This document shows, in pieces, positions 51,992-60,710 of a stretch of DNA of 64,000 bases. The translations under genes and the position numbers were made by a program. The first letter of the stretch is position 1. Each line of letters begins with the position of its first letter. This stretch comes from Bacillus sp. V3B (GTDB taxonomy: Bacteria > Bacillota > Bacilli > Bacillales > Cytobacillaceae), in NCBI RefSeq assembly GCF_024494465.1, contig NZ_JAETXM010000006.1:62001-126000 (forward strand), in the 5' to 3' direction. Under the pieces are notes generated by a model, which worked only from the letters and a program-made list of their open reading frames with translations, had not been told where the DNA came from and did no database searches.

Positions 51992-53977
51992 ATGAATGTT
52001 GTGGGGAGATTACTAAGAAAGTTTAGAAATTTAAAAGTAAAACTAATGCTTGCCTTTTCATTTATTTTAATTGTTCCTGCCGTCATTATTGGGTCACTTG
52101 CCTATTTAACGGCTAAAGATGCAGTTGAACATGAAATGTTGGATGGCTTTGCTGGGAATATTGATTTATTAAATGCATCGATTGATAATACGTTACAACT
52201 CAAAGTACAAGATGTGGAGTTCTTTTCCAATAGCATAACATCAGAACGATATATGGAGGAAGGTAGACTTGAATTACGCGGAATATTGGATGATTATGTA
52301 AAATTACATCCTGAAGCACAAAGTATCTTTGTTGGAACAGATACGGGATTATTCATACAAGAACCAAGAATTGTCAGCGATTCCGATTATGATCCTCGAG
52401 AAAGAGAATGGTATAAAGAAGCGGTGGCAAACAAAGGGGAAGTATCTTTTTCAGAACCGTATATGTCTGCCGGTAGTGATGACTTGGTCGTAACTGTATC
52501 GCGTGCCATGAATGATAGTTCAGGAGTTGTCGCCATTAATATAAGTTTAAGTTATATACAAGGATTAGTAGGACAGATAAAAATAGGTGATGAAGGTTAC
52601 AGCGTACTGTTAGATGAAAATAGAAATTATATCTATCATCCTACTGAAACAGCAGGAAGTGAATTAAAAGGAGACTTTCAAGATAAAATTTATAATCAAT
52701 CGAAAGGACAATTTGAATTTGTATTTAATGGTCAAGAAAGGATAATGGCTTTTCTAACTAACGATATGACTGGTTGGAAGTTAGTCGGATCTGTTGAAAC
52801 GGCAGAAATAAATGAGGCTGCCGCACCTATTTTTCGAACTACAGGGCTAATCATTCTGATTGCTTTAATTGTGGGAGCAGTCACTGTTTTCTTTATTATA
52901 AAATCAATTATTCAGCCAATTAATTATTTAAAAGAAAAGGCTCTTACGGTCAGTGAAGGGGATCTAACTGAACAGATTACCATAAAATCGAATGATGAAA
53001 TTGGCCAATTAGGAACGGCATTCAATAAAATGCAGGAAAGTCTTCGTGTTCTTGTTCAAAAAGTAGAATTAAGTACGGAGCAATTAGCTTCCTCAGCGCA
53101 AGAGTTATCAGCCAGTGCCGAGCAAACAAGTGTGGCTACGGAACAAGTGGCCACTGCGATACAAGAAGTGGCAGGTAGTGCTGAGAACCAAAAGCATGGT
53201 TTAGATAGAAACGCTCAATCATTAGATGAAGTTTCTGAAGGTGTATCTAGAATTGCCAATAATTCACTGAAAGTGTCAGGGTTATCTTATGAGACAACGA
53301 CGCAAGCAGAAGAAGGCGGAAAAGCCGTTACAAACACAGTGAATCAAATGAATTCAATCCAGGAATCTGTCATGGAATCAAATAACACAATCGAATCCTT
53401 ATATAAGCATTCAAAAGAAGTGAGTTCCATATTGAATGTGATTACCGGAATAGCAGATCAAACCAATCTTCTAGCTTTAAACGCAGCCATTGAAGCAGCA
53501 AGGGCTGGTGAGCATGGCAAAGGGTTTGCTGTTGTAGCCGATGAAGTACGAAAGCTTGCTGAGCAATCTCAGCATTCAGTAAAAGAGGTTCATGAGATTG
53601 TTTATAAAATTCAACATGGTACAGAAAGTACCGTTGAAACGATGGTTCGTGTAACGGATGTTGTACAAGATGGTGTAAAAGTATCACAAGAAGCGATCGA
53701 AAAGTTTAGTAGAATTCTTCAAAGTACGAAAGAGATCACTCCGCAAATGGAGGAAATTTCAGCAACGGCACAACAGATGTCAGCAGCAATTCAAGAAATA
53801 ACAGGTACTGCAAATGAAATCGTTTCTATTGCACAAGGAACTGCAGCATCTTCAGAAGAAGTAGCAGCATCTGCAGAGGAGCAGTTAGCTTCAATGGAGG
53901 AAATTTCGTCGTCTGCACAAACTCTTACCGCAATGGCAGAGGAGCTGAAAGTGTTAATTTCTAAGTTTCGATATTAG
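51992..53977 (+). CDS. Methyl-accepting chemotaxis protein (dCache-HAMP-MCP)
   Basis: A 661-aa receptor. TM1 is about residues 18-38 and a dCache sensor domain spans about 40-280, with a ligand-pocket pattern around [15 protein letters not shown]2 is about 285-307, followed by HAMP (about 307-360) and the cytoplasmic four-helix hairpin with the CheA/CheW tip [11 protein letters not shown]. Gln/Glu-rich heptads ([14 protein letters not shown]) mark methylation regions. Its McpA/B/TlpA-like layout suggests amino-acid sensing, but the ligand cannot be read. AAAGGAG precedes ATG 51992. The 51480-51991 gap shows no gene and no clear sigma-D promoter. Confidence 0.95.
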   Translation: MNVVGRLLRKFRNLKVKLMLAFSFILIVPAVIIGSLAYLTAKDAVEHEMLDGFAGNIDLLNASIDNTLQLKVQDVEFFSNSITSERYMEEGRLELRGILDDYVKLHPEAQSIFVGTDTGLFIQEPRIVSDSDYDPREREWYKEAVANKGEVSFSEPYMSAGSDDLVVTVSRAMNDSSGVVAINISLSYIQGLVGQIKIGDEGYSVLLDENRNYIYHPTETAGSELKGDFQDKIYNQSKGQFEFVFNGQERIMAFLTNDMTGWKLVGSVETAEINEAAAPIFRTTGLIILIALIVGAVTVFFIIKSIIQPINYLKEKALTVSEGDLTEQITIKSNDEIGQLGTAFNKMQESLRVLVQKVELSTEQLASSAQELSASAEQTSVATEQVATAIQEVAGSAENQKHGLDRNAQSLDEVSEGVSRIANNSLKVSGLSYETTTQAEEGGKAVTNTVNQMNSIQESVMESNNTIESLYKHSKEVSSILNVITGIADQTNLLALNAAIEAARAGEHGKGFAVVADEVRKLAEQSQHSVKEVHEIVYKIQHGTESTVETMVRVTDVVQDGVKVSQEAIEKFSRILQSTKEITPQMEEISATAQQMSAAIQEITGTANEIVSIAQGTAASSEEVAASAEEQLASMEEISSSAQTLTAMAEELKVLISKFRY

Positions 53978-54007
53978 ACTCAATGAACAGTTAAAGCAAC
54001 GAAAATA

Positions 54008-54068
54008 AATAAAAATGGAGCTGTCCCATAAGGTGTCTGACACCTTATGGGACAGCTCCATTTTTATT
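54008..54068. repeat. GGTGTCTGACACC palindrome, copy 2 (61 bp, perfect)
   Basis: Centred on T54038, both arms pair without mismatch for 30 bp, including CTGTCCCATAAGGTGTC. It follows the MCP gene and probably terminates it; the same core occurs at 31526 and 58830. The rest of 54069-54317 holds no gene. Confidence 0.85.
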
Positions 54069-54317
54069 ACCTCTATTAGTTCTTTTTATAAGTGTTCTTG
54101 TAGGCTCTCTAATGAAAACGTTTTATAAATGTTAAGAAAATGTTCACAGGAAAAAGGGCGAAAATGAGTTAAAATGGACATATTGAAATAATTTGTGAAA
54201 AGGTGCACAAAAAATCCTATTAGGATAATGATAGAAATCGTTCATCTAGATCTATTTTGTGTTTCATTTCATATTCTTATTTTGAAAATATACTAGGATG
54301 GGGGAAGGTGATGTAGA

Positions 54318-54674
54318 GTGGCTGAACTTTCCATTAGTGCACTACTTATAAGATTCGTTTTAGGAGGATCAGCAGTAGTAGCTTCAACACTTGTAGCCAG
54401 AAAGTTAGGAGAAAAAGCTGGGGGGATATTTGCTGCTTTTCCTGCTGTTTATTTAGCGGCATTACTAACAGCTAGTCTTGATTTTAGAGGCGATGAACTC
54501 ATTTCCTATTCAATACTATTATCAAAAGGAGCCATCGTTGGGATGGTAATCAATACTGTAGTTGCTATTATTGCGGGATACCTATTGCTAAGAAAGGGAT
54601 GGAAACGCGGGTTAACTCAAGCTGTTGGATGTTGGTTTATTATTTCAATGGTTGTAGTTATGTTTACATCTTAA
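54318..54674 (+). CDS. DUF3147-family membrane protein, first of pair
   Basis: A 118-aa protein with four hydrophobic helices and the family start (LIRFVLGGSAVVASTLVARK) followed by GGIFAAFPAVYLAAL. Function unknown. A similar protein is encoded 22 bp downstream, so the two may form a heteromer. GTG 54318 after GGGGGAAGGTGATG. Confidence 0.8.
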   Translation: MAELSISALLIRFVLGGSAVVASTLVARKLGEKAGGIFAAFPAVYLAALLTASLDFRGDELISYSILLSKGAIVGMVINTVVAIIAGYLLLRKGWKRGLTQAVGCWFIISMVVVMFTS

Positions 54675-54696
54675 TGAAGAAGAAAGGGTGTGTGCG

Positions 54697-55116
54697 ATGA
54701 ATACTAAAGATTTGATCATTCGTTTTTTATTAGGTGGAGCAGCTGTTATGATCAGCTACCTTGTAACAGTTATTTCTCCTTGGAAAATCCTTGCAGGAAT
54801 ATTTGCAGCCTTTCCAGCCGTCATGATAACAGCTGTGTTAATGATGGGAATTGTAGCAGGTTCAAAAAATGCAGCAAAGGTCGCCAATGGGTCTGTTTTC
54901 GGAATGATTGGTGGCGTTTTTTGTGTAGCTACCGTATGGTTTGTCTTAAATGTTAGCGGTAATTGGTTGTTAAGTATAGCTTTAGGAATCGTTTTGTGGT
55001 TGGTTAGTTCAATTGTGGTCTCTGTATTAAGGGATCGAATTAAAAGTTTAAGAGTCCAACCTATTAAAAATCTTTGGGGAGCTTTTCATGAGCCTCAGGT
55101 TAAGAATAATAAATAA
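54697..55116 (+). CDS. DUF3147-family membrane protein, second of pair
   Basis: A 139-aa paralogue of the preceding protein: IIRFLLGGAAVMISYLVTV and AGIFAAFPAVMITAVLM align with it, and four helices are followed by a basic tail. ATG 54697, 8 bp after AGAAAGGG, is preferred to the GTG at 54688. Function unknown. The 55117-55422 gap shows no gene. Confidence 0.8.
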   Translation: MNTKDLIIRFLLGGAAVMISYLVTVISPWKILAGIFAAFPAVMITAVLMMGIVAGSKNAAKVANGSVFGMIGGVFCVATVWFVLNVSGNWLLSIALGIVLWLVSSIVVSVLRDRIKSLRVQPIKNLWGAFHEPQVKNNK

Positions 55117-55422
55117 AAAGAGGATACTTCAAAGCAAAGGTGTCGGTCCTCCTATTATAATATCTAGTATCAATATTTGAACAAACGATTGTTACTGGAT
55201 ATTATAGGGGAGGAAAACGGCCTTTTTTTATTGTTTTACTAGAGATAATGCATGGCTATAGTTAATCGCAAACTGACGAAATTCTTCTATAGAAGGAAAG
55301 TGAAGGAAGCACGATAAGGTTTAGATCAGGAACTTTATTTTTTTATATTAGAATAATATAAAGGGGTTTAGACAAATATTATAGTTAAATGATAAGTTGG
55401 ATAGGGCAATGGGAGATTCTTC

Positions 55423-55842
55423 ATGAAAAAAACAAAAGAAAGAATAGGAATATTCACACGTTTTTGTACAGTAGGGGTGGGAAATACGCTCATTGATTTT
55501 GCTGTTTTTTTTCTTCTAGTTGGTATAGGTATTTCCTATGTATTTGCACAAATTCTTTCTTATATAGCTGGAATGACGAACAGTTATATATGGAATCGGT
55601 TGTGGACCTTTCAAATGAGACAAAGGGGAAGTATTCAAGAAATTACTCGTTTTGTGATCATGAATTTAGCTAGTTTGGCTATCTCTTTTCTTACACTGTC
55701 TTACATGCATGAAGAGAGTGGAATGTCCCTCTTTTTGAGTAAAGGGATCGCAACGGCTGTTGGAATGTTGGTTACCTTTATTGGCAGTCAATACTGGGTC
55801 TTTAAAGTAATCACTAGAAAGAGAAATTATCAAGAAAGTTGA
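55423..55842 (+). CDS. GtrA-family membrane protein
   Basis: A 139-aa protein with four transmembrane helices and the GtrA pattern: FCTVGVGNTLIDFAVFFLL early and NSYIWNRLWTFQ after helix 2. GtrA-like proteins help flip or handle lipid-linked sugars, usually beside glycosyltransferases; none is present here. It is monocistronic. Confidence 0.87.
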   Translation: MKKTKERIGIFTRFCTVGVGNTLIDFAVFFLLVGIGISYVFAQILSYIAGMTNSYIWNRLWTFQMRQRGSIQEITRFVIMNLASLAISFLTLSYMHEESGMSLFLSKGIATAVGMLVTFIGSQYWVFKVITRKRNYQES

Positions 55843-55891
55843 AAAAACTCCTTACTCATGCTAAAATTATAATACATAATTTGGTATATAC

Positions 55892-56022
55892 ATAGAGGGA
55901 GTAACTACCTGCCACACTAGGATTCAAAGTCATCAACCGGATCATATCCCGGCTTTGAGAACTTTAATTAGTTAAGTGAGACTCTATAGCTAGGAAGGTT
56001 TCTAGCTATAGAGTCTTTTTGT
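55892..56022 (+). ncRNA. yybP-ykoY manganese riboswitch with terminator platform
   Basis: The P1 strand ATAGAG (55892-55897) is followed by GGAGTA. Then comes CAAAGTCATCAACC...CCCGGCTTTGAG, matching the conserved CAAAGUCGUCAA...CCGGCUUUG core of the B. subtilis yybP leader, and the second P1 strand CTCTAT at 55982-55987. That strand also starts the terminator GACTCTATAGCTAG (55980-55993) / CTAGCTATAGAGTC (56002-56015) with TTTTT. P1 and the terminator are therefore mutually exclusive: Mn2+ binding should stabilise P1 and allow read-through into the ATPase gene. Confidence 0.85.
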
Positions 56023-56194
56023 TTTGATCATTAACTTTTTCTAAAGGAGTGATAAGGTTGCTACTTACAAAATCGATTGAATAATAGTAGTAATAGGATA
56101 GATGGAAATTTCCTTTATAAAGTTCGTTATAATGCGTGATACTAAGATAAATGAGCAGAGCTATCTATAGTTTTTGTTAGGAAGGAGAAAATAT

Positions 56195-58798
56195 ATGAGT
56201 GAATTTTACCGGAAATCAGCAGAAGAAGTAATGAAATCATTAGAGGTTACAGATAAAGGTTTAAGTAGCGAGGAAGTACAGAAAAAGCGTGAACAATACG
56301 GTTTTAATGAATTAGCAGAAGGGAAAAGAAAGAGCACCATACAAGTATTCTTTGAACAGTTTAAAGATTTTCTCGTTATCATCTTAATTGTAGCTGCCTT
56401 AATATCAGCCTTTTTAGGAGAAATTGAAAGTACTTTTGTCATTATAGTTGTCGTCATCTTGAACGCTATTCTGGGAACCGTCCAGCATGTAAAAGCGGAG
56501 CAGTCACTCAATAGTTTGAAAGCACTCTCTTCACCCAATGCGAAAGTACTTCGAGATGGAAAGGTCATTGAAGTGCCATCAAGAGAAGTCGTGGTGGGTG
56601 ATATTCTCAGTCTAGATGCAGGGGATTATGTGCCGGCAGACGGTAGACTCATTAAAAACCACAGTTTGCAAATTAATGAGAGCTCTTTAACAGGTGAGTC
56701 GCTGGCCGTAATTAAGTCTACTGAACCAATCAGTGAAAAAGATGTTTCAATTGGTGACCAAAAGAATATGGTCTTTTCCGGAAGCTTTGTTACTTATGGA
56801 AGAGGCGTTGTTTTAGTTACTGGCACTGGAATGGAAACTGAGATTGGTAAAATTGCAAATCTATTGGAGTCAGCAAAAGAGAAGAGAACACCTCTACAAG
56901 TAAGTTTAGACAACTTTGGGAAAAGGTTAGCGGTTATTATTATCGTTATTGCTATCCTTATTTTCACACTTGATGTATTCAGAGGCCGAGAAATCGTTGA
57001 TTCTTTTATGTTTGCTGTGTCACTTGCTGTTGCAGCTATTCCTGAGGCTTTAAGCTCCATTGTAACGATCGTATTGGCGTTCGGTACGCAAAAAATGGCG
57101 AAGGAAAATGCCATTGTTCGAAAGATTCATGCGGTTGAAAGTCTAGGCGGTATTTCCGTTATTTGTTCGGACAAAACGGGGACGCTAACACAAAATAAAA
57201 TGACCGTGCAACAAGTATATGTCGATCAAAAGGTCATCCTGCACGATCAGTTAACTCGTGGAAATGCATTAGAAAAAAAATTCGTGTCAATGGCTTTATT
57301 GTGTAATGACTCTGTTACAAGAGATAGTAAAGAAATCGGTGATCCGACTGAAATCGCGCTTGTCAATTTAGGAGAAGAGTATCAATTAGACGAGTTAGCA
57401 GTGAGAGATGATTATCCTCGTGTTGGCGAAGTCCCGTTTGATTCTGATCGAAAATTAATGAGCACCGTCAATAAAGTGGGCGATAAATTTTTCATGATCA
57501 CAAAGGGAGCACTTGATGTTCTCCTTTCACGAATGATTAAGGTAGACACAACAGCAGGGATTATTGATTTTACGGAAGAACATAAAAAGGAAATTGAAAA
57601 AGTAAACCAGGATTTTTCAGAAAAAGGATTACGTGTTCTTGCTTTTGCTTACAAAGAGGTTTCGAAAGGGCAAGTTATTGATGTTAAGGATGAAAATAAT
57701 TTAACCTTTGTCGGATTGACCGCTATGATGGATCCGCCGAGACCTGAATCAAAAGCGGCAGTTGAAAATTGTATGAAAGCAGGAATTAAGCCTGTTATGA
57801 TTACAGGTGATCATAAAATAACAGCTGCAGCCATTGCCAAGCAAATCGGCATATTAAAGGATGAATCTGAAGCCGTTGAAGGGGTTGAAATTGAAAAATT
57901 AACAGATGAACAATTAAAAGAAAAGGTCGAGGATTTATCCGTCTATGCACGCGTGTCACCCGAGCACAAAATTCGGATTGTCAAAGCGTGGCAAGAAAAA
58001 GGAAATATTGTAGCGATGACAGGTGATGGTGTCAATGACGCTCCTGCATTAAAACAAGCGGATATTGGGATTGCAATGGGGATCACGGGTACAGAGGTGG
58101 CAAAGGATGCTTCGTCTATGGTGTTAACCGACGATAATTTCTCAACGATTGTTAAAGCGATTTCGAATGGAAGAAGCATTTACGCTAATATAAAAAATGC
58201 CATTAAGTTTTTGTTAGCTGGAAATACAGGTGGAGTTCTAGCCGTTTTATACGCTTCATTGTTGGCATTACCTGTACCTTTTGCTCCTGTTCATCTTTTG
58301 TTTATCAACTTGCTAACAGATAGTTTACCAGCAATTGCGATTGGGCTTGAACCACATAACAAAAAGATTATGAATGAACAACCACGGGATATAAACACTC
58401 CGTTATTAAATAAAGCTTTTGCAACAAGAGTTATAATTGAAGGTTTCTTAATTGCTGTCGTCACAATAATGGCTTTCCATCTTGGTTTGTCAACAGGAGA
58501 TACCATGATCGCTAGTACGATGGCGTTTGCCACGTTATGTTTAGCAAGACTATTTCATGGTTTTAATGCAAGATCGAAAGAATCCATTTTTAAAATAGGT
58601 GTATTTACAAATAAATATAGTTGGTTTGCTTTCATCCTTGGTGTGGTTTTATTGCATCTTGTGTTGCTAATTCCAGGTTTGATGGGAATATTTGAAGTGG
58701 TCCAATTAACAGGAGCACAGTTTGGTTCAATTTATGGATTAGCGGTTATACCATTAATTATGATCCAGCTTTACAAATTGCTTTTTGTAAAAAGTTAA
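56195..58798 (+). CDS. P-type cation-exporting ATPase, probable Mn2+ exporter
   Basis: An 867-aa P2-type ATPase of the Ca2+/Mn2+ group. Actuator motif LTGES (about residue 168), phosphorylation site SDKTGTLTQNK (about 326), MTGDGVNDAPALK (about 608), and about 10 helices. TM4 reads VAAIPEALSS where classical calcium pumps have PEGLP, a change I associate with manganese-exporting YoaB/MgaA-like pumps. A yybP-ykoY riboswitch upstream strongly supports Mn2+ efflux, with Ca2+ as a possible second ion. ATG 56195 after AAGGAG is preferred to 56174. Confidence 0.88.
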   Translation: MSEFYRKSAEEVMKSLEVTDKGLSSEEVQKKREQYGFNELAEGKRKSTIQVFFEQFKDFLVIILIVAALISAFLGEIESTFVIIVVVILNAILGTVQHVKAEQSLNSLKALSSPNAKVLRDGKVIEVPSREVVVGDILSLDAGDYVPADGRLIKNHSLQINESSLTGESLAVIKSTEPISEKDVSIGDQKNMVFSGSFVTYGRGVVLVTGTGMETEIGKIANLLESAKEKRTPLQVSLDNFGKRLAVIIIVIAILIFTLDVFRGREIVDSFMFAVSLAVAAIPEALSSIVTIVLAFGTQKMAKENAIVRKIHAVESLGGISVICSDKTGTLTQNKMTVQQVYVDQKVILHDQLTRGNALEKKFVSMALLCNDSVTRDSKEIGDPTEIALVNLGEEYQLDELAVRDDYPRVGEVPFDSDRKLMSTVNKVGDKFFMITKGALDVLLSRMIKVDTTAGIIDFTEEHKKEIEKVNQDFSEKGLRVLAFAYKEVSKGQVIDVKDENNLTFVGLTAMMDPPRPESKAAVENCMKAGIKPVMITGDHKITAAAIAKQIGILKDESEAVEGVEIEKLTDEQLKEKVEDLSVYARVSPEHKIRIVKAWQEKGNIVAMTGDGVNDAPALKQADIGIAMGITGTEVAKDASSMVLTDDNFSTIVKAISNGRSIYANIKNAIKFLLAGNTGGVLAVLYASLLALPVPFAPVHLLFINLLTDSLPAIAIGLEPHNKKIMNEQPRDINTPLLNKAFATRVIIEGFLIAVVTIMAFHLGLSTGDTMIASTMAFATLCLARLFHGFNARSKESIFKIGVFTNKYSWFAFILGVVLLHLVLLIPGLMGIFEVVQLTGAQFGSIYGLAVIPLIMIQLYKLLFVKS

Positions 58799-58829
58799 AC
58801 AGATGTGAGAACAAATATAATACAAAGGT

Positions 58830-58873
58830 GGGTGTCCCATAAGGTGTCTGACACCTTTGCTTTTGGGACACCC
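58830..58873. repeat. GGTGTCTGACACC palindrome, copy 3
   Basis: Outer arms GGGTGTCCCA/TGGGACACCC and inner AAGGTGTC-T-GACACCTT, with an extra GCTTT on one side. It follows the ATPase gene and probably acts as its terminator. Confidence 0.75.
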
Positions 58874-58880
58874 CCCTATT

Positions 58881-59084
58881 TTAGTTAGTGGATTCTTGAA
58901 TCTGTGTAGAGAAGTTTGTTAAGACAAAGTTTTTTAATTTTTCAACCGGTGGTAATATATATTTATCGTGGGTTAGATAAATAGACCGTTCATACAACGA
59001 TCTTTTAAGTTTGATCACTTTGATCGCAAAATGATCAAGTCCAAAGATATGAGGAACAATCGCAAGGCCTAAATAGGAAGAGAT
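58881..59084 (-). pseudogene. C-terminal remnant of a LysR-type regulator
   Basis: The minus-strand frame reads SSYLGLAIVPHIFGLDHFA, then LKRSLYERSIYLTHDKY and a stop. This is the last part of a LysR effector-binding domain (G-x-G-I/L-A-I-V-P ... R.iyl). The HTH and most of the domain are missing. Confidence 0.5.
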
Positions 59085-59171
59085 TTAGATTATATTACAT
59101 TTCGCTATTTTTATTTTTTGCTTATTTGCGTTATGATATTCAAAGCAATAAGAAGAACTCGAGGTGTAACG

Positions 59172-60365
59172 GTGAAGGAAACGACGATTAAAATAAAAGA
59201 AAAATACATAAATAAAATGAAGAATGGTAATCCGATTATTTTAAAGGAAGCGATTATGAATGTGAAAGACCTTCAAATAGAAGGAACGGTATTAAGAATT
59301 GTTGATGAAAAAAATCATTTTCTTGGAAAAGGGTATTATGGAAAGCAGAATAAAGGATATGGCTGGGTTTTAACAAGAAGTAAAAACGATCAAGTTGATG
59401 AGAAATTTTTTCAACAAAAAATCATGACCGCTATAGAGAAGAGAAAGTCTTTTTTTCAGAATGAAGAAACAACAGCTTTTCGCGTCTTCAATGGGGAAGG
59501 CGACGGGGTTGGTGGCCTAATTATTGATTATTTTGCAGGCTATTATGTTATCAATTGGTATAGCAAAGGCATCTATCATTTTAAAGATATGATTATTGGT
59601 GTGCTAACAGACCATGTATCATTTAAAGGGATCTATCAGAAAAAACGTTTTGCTGAGGATGGGAAATACGTCGAAGAGGATGATTTTGTTACAGGAGAGC
59701 GCGGCCAGTTTCCTCTCATTGTAAAAGAAAATGGTGTTAACTTCGCTGTTTATTTAAATGAAGGTGCGATGGTGGGTGTCTTTTTAGATCAGAGAGAAGT
59801 AAGGAAGGCAATTCGCGATCGTTATGCAAATGGGAAGACGGTTTTGAATACTTTTTCCTATACGGGTGCTTTTTCGGTTTTTGCTGCATTAGGTGGTGCA
59901 ACGAAAACAACGAGTGTGGATTTGGCCAATCGTAGCAAAAGCAAAACAATCGAACAGTTTAGTTTGAACGGAATCGATTATGAAGCACAGGATATTATTG
60001 TCGAAGATGTGTTCCATTATTTTAAATATGCTGTCAAAAAGAATCTAAAATTTGATTTGGTTATACTAGATCCTCCTAGCTTTGCCCGATCGAAAAAAGT
60101 GACGTTTAGTGCTGCAAAGGATTATACAAACTTGTTGAAACAAACGATTGCGATTACGGAGGATAATGGGGTGATTGTTGCCTCGACTAATTGCGCTACC
60201 TTTGATATGAAGAAGTTTAAAGGGTTTATTCGTACAGCCTTTGATGAAAGTAATGAAAAATATGAGCTTTTAGAGGAGTACACTCTTCCAGAAGATTTTA
60301 AAACGATTAAGGAATTTGCAGAAGGAAATTACCTGAAAGTAGTATTTGTGAAGAAACTGAAATAA
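59172..60365 (+). CDS. PUA-domain SAM-dependent rRNA methyltransferase (RlmI/YwbD-like)
   Basis: A 398-aa enzyme with an N-terminal PUA-like domain (about 1-75), a middle RlmI-like region (RVFNGEGDGVGGLIIDYFAG) and a C-terminal Rossmann domain with NTFSYTGAFSVFAALGGA (motif I) and LDPPSFARSKK (motif IV). Relatives methylate 23S rRNA cytidines (RlmI, m5C1962). Catalytic cysteine choice follows that family; the precise target here is not established. GTG 59172 after GAGGTG is chosen over an upstream ATG at 59118 without a site. Confidence 0.85.
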   Translation: MKETTIKIKEKYINKMKNGNPIILKEAIMNVKDLQIEGTVLRIVDEKNHFLGKGYYGKQNKGYGWVLTRSKNDQVDEKFFQQKIMTAIEKRKSFFQNEETTAFRVFNGEGDGVGGLIIDYFAGYYVINWYSKGIYHFKDMIIGVLTDHVSFKGIYQKKRFAEDGKYVEEDDFVTGERGQFPLIVKENGVNFAVYLNEGAMVGVFLDQREVRKAIRDRYANGKTVLNTFSYTGAFSVFAALGGATKTTSVDLANRSKSKTIEQFSLNGIDYEAQDIIVEDVFHYFKYAVKKNLKFDLVILDPPSFARSKKVTFSAAKDYTNLLKQTIAITEDNGVIVASTNCATFDMKKFKGFIRTAFDESNEKYELLEEYTLPEDFKTIKEFAEGNYLKVVFVKKLK

Positions 60366-60380
60366 AGGATTTCAATATAA

Positions 60381-60418
60381 GCGAGAGGCCTCCAACATCA
60401 AGTAGGAGGTCTTATTTT
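60381..60418 (+). terminator. Terminator after the rRNA methyltransferase
   Basis: GAGAGGCCTCC pairs with GGAGGTCTT across AACATCAAGTA, followed by ATTTTTC. Confidence 0.75.
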
Positions 60419-60517
60419 TCGTGATGCTTCTGTAGAGGATTACATAATAAGTATACTATATACCTTAATTACTAGTTAAAAAAGTATAGAGCTATTTTAA
60501 AAATTGAAGATATATCA

Positions 60518-60546
60518 TTGACAGCAGGTAATAGAGATGTTATTTT
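60518..60546 (+). promoter_or_regulatory. Probable sigma-A promoter of the lasso peptide operon
   Basis: TTGACA (60518-60523) and TATTTT (60541-60546) are 17 bp apart, about 165 bp before the cyclase ATG. The leader 60547-60710 is AT-rich and shows no supported gene. Confidence 0.55.
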
Positions 60547-60710
60547 AAATATGCAAATAAGTTCTTTATATAGAACGAATAGTTCTTTATCAAATGGACG
60601 TCGTCTAGTTATTATTTTATTTCAACTTAAAAAGTTTAAACGGAATTTGTGCATATTTAAAATGAGATTCATAGATAAAGATAGAGTCAGTCATAATTTG
60701 GGAGGAACCG

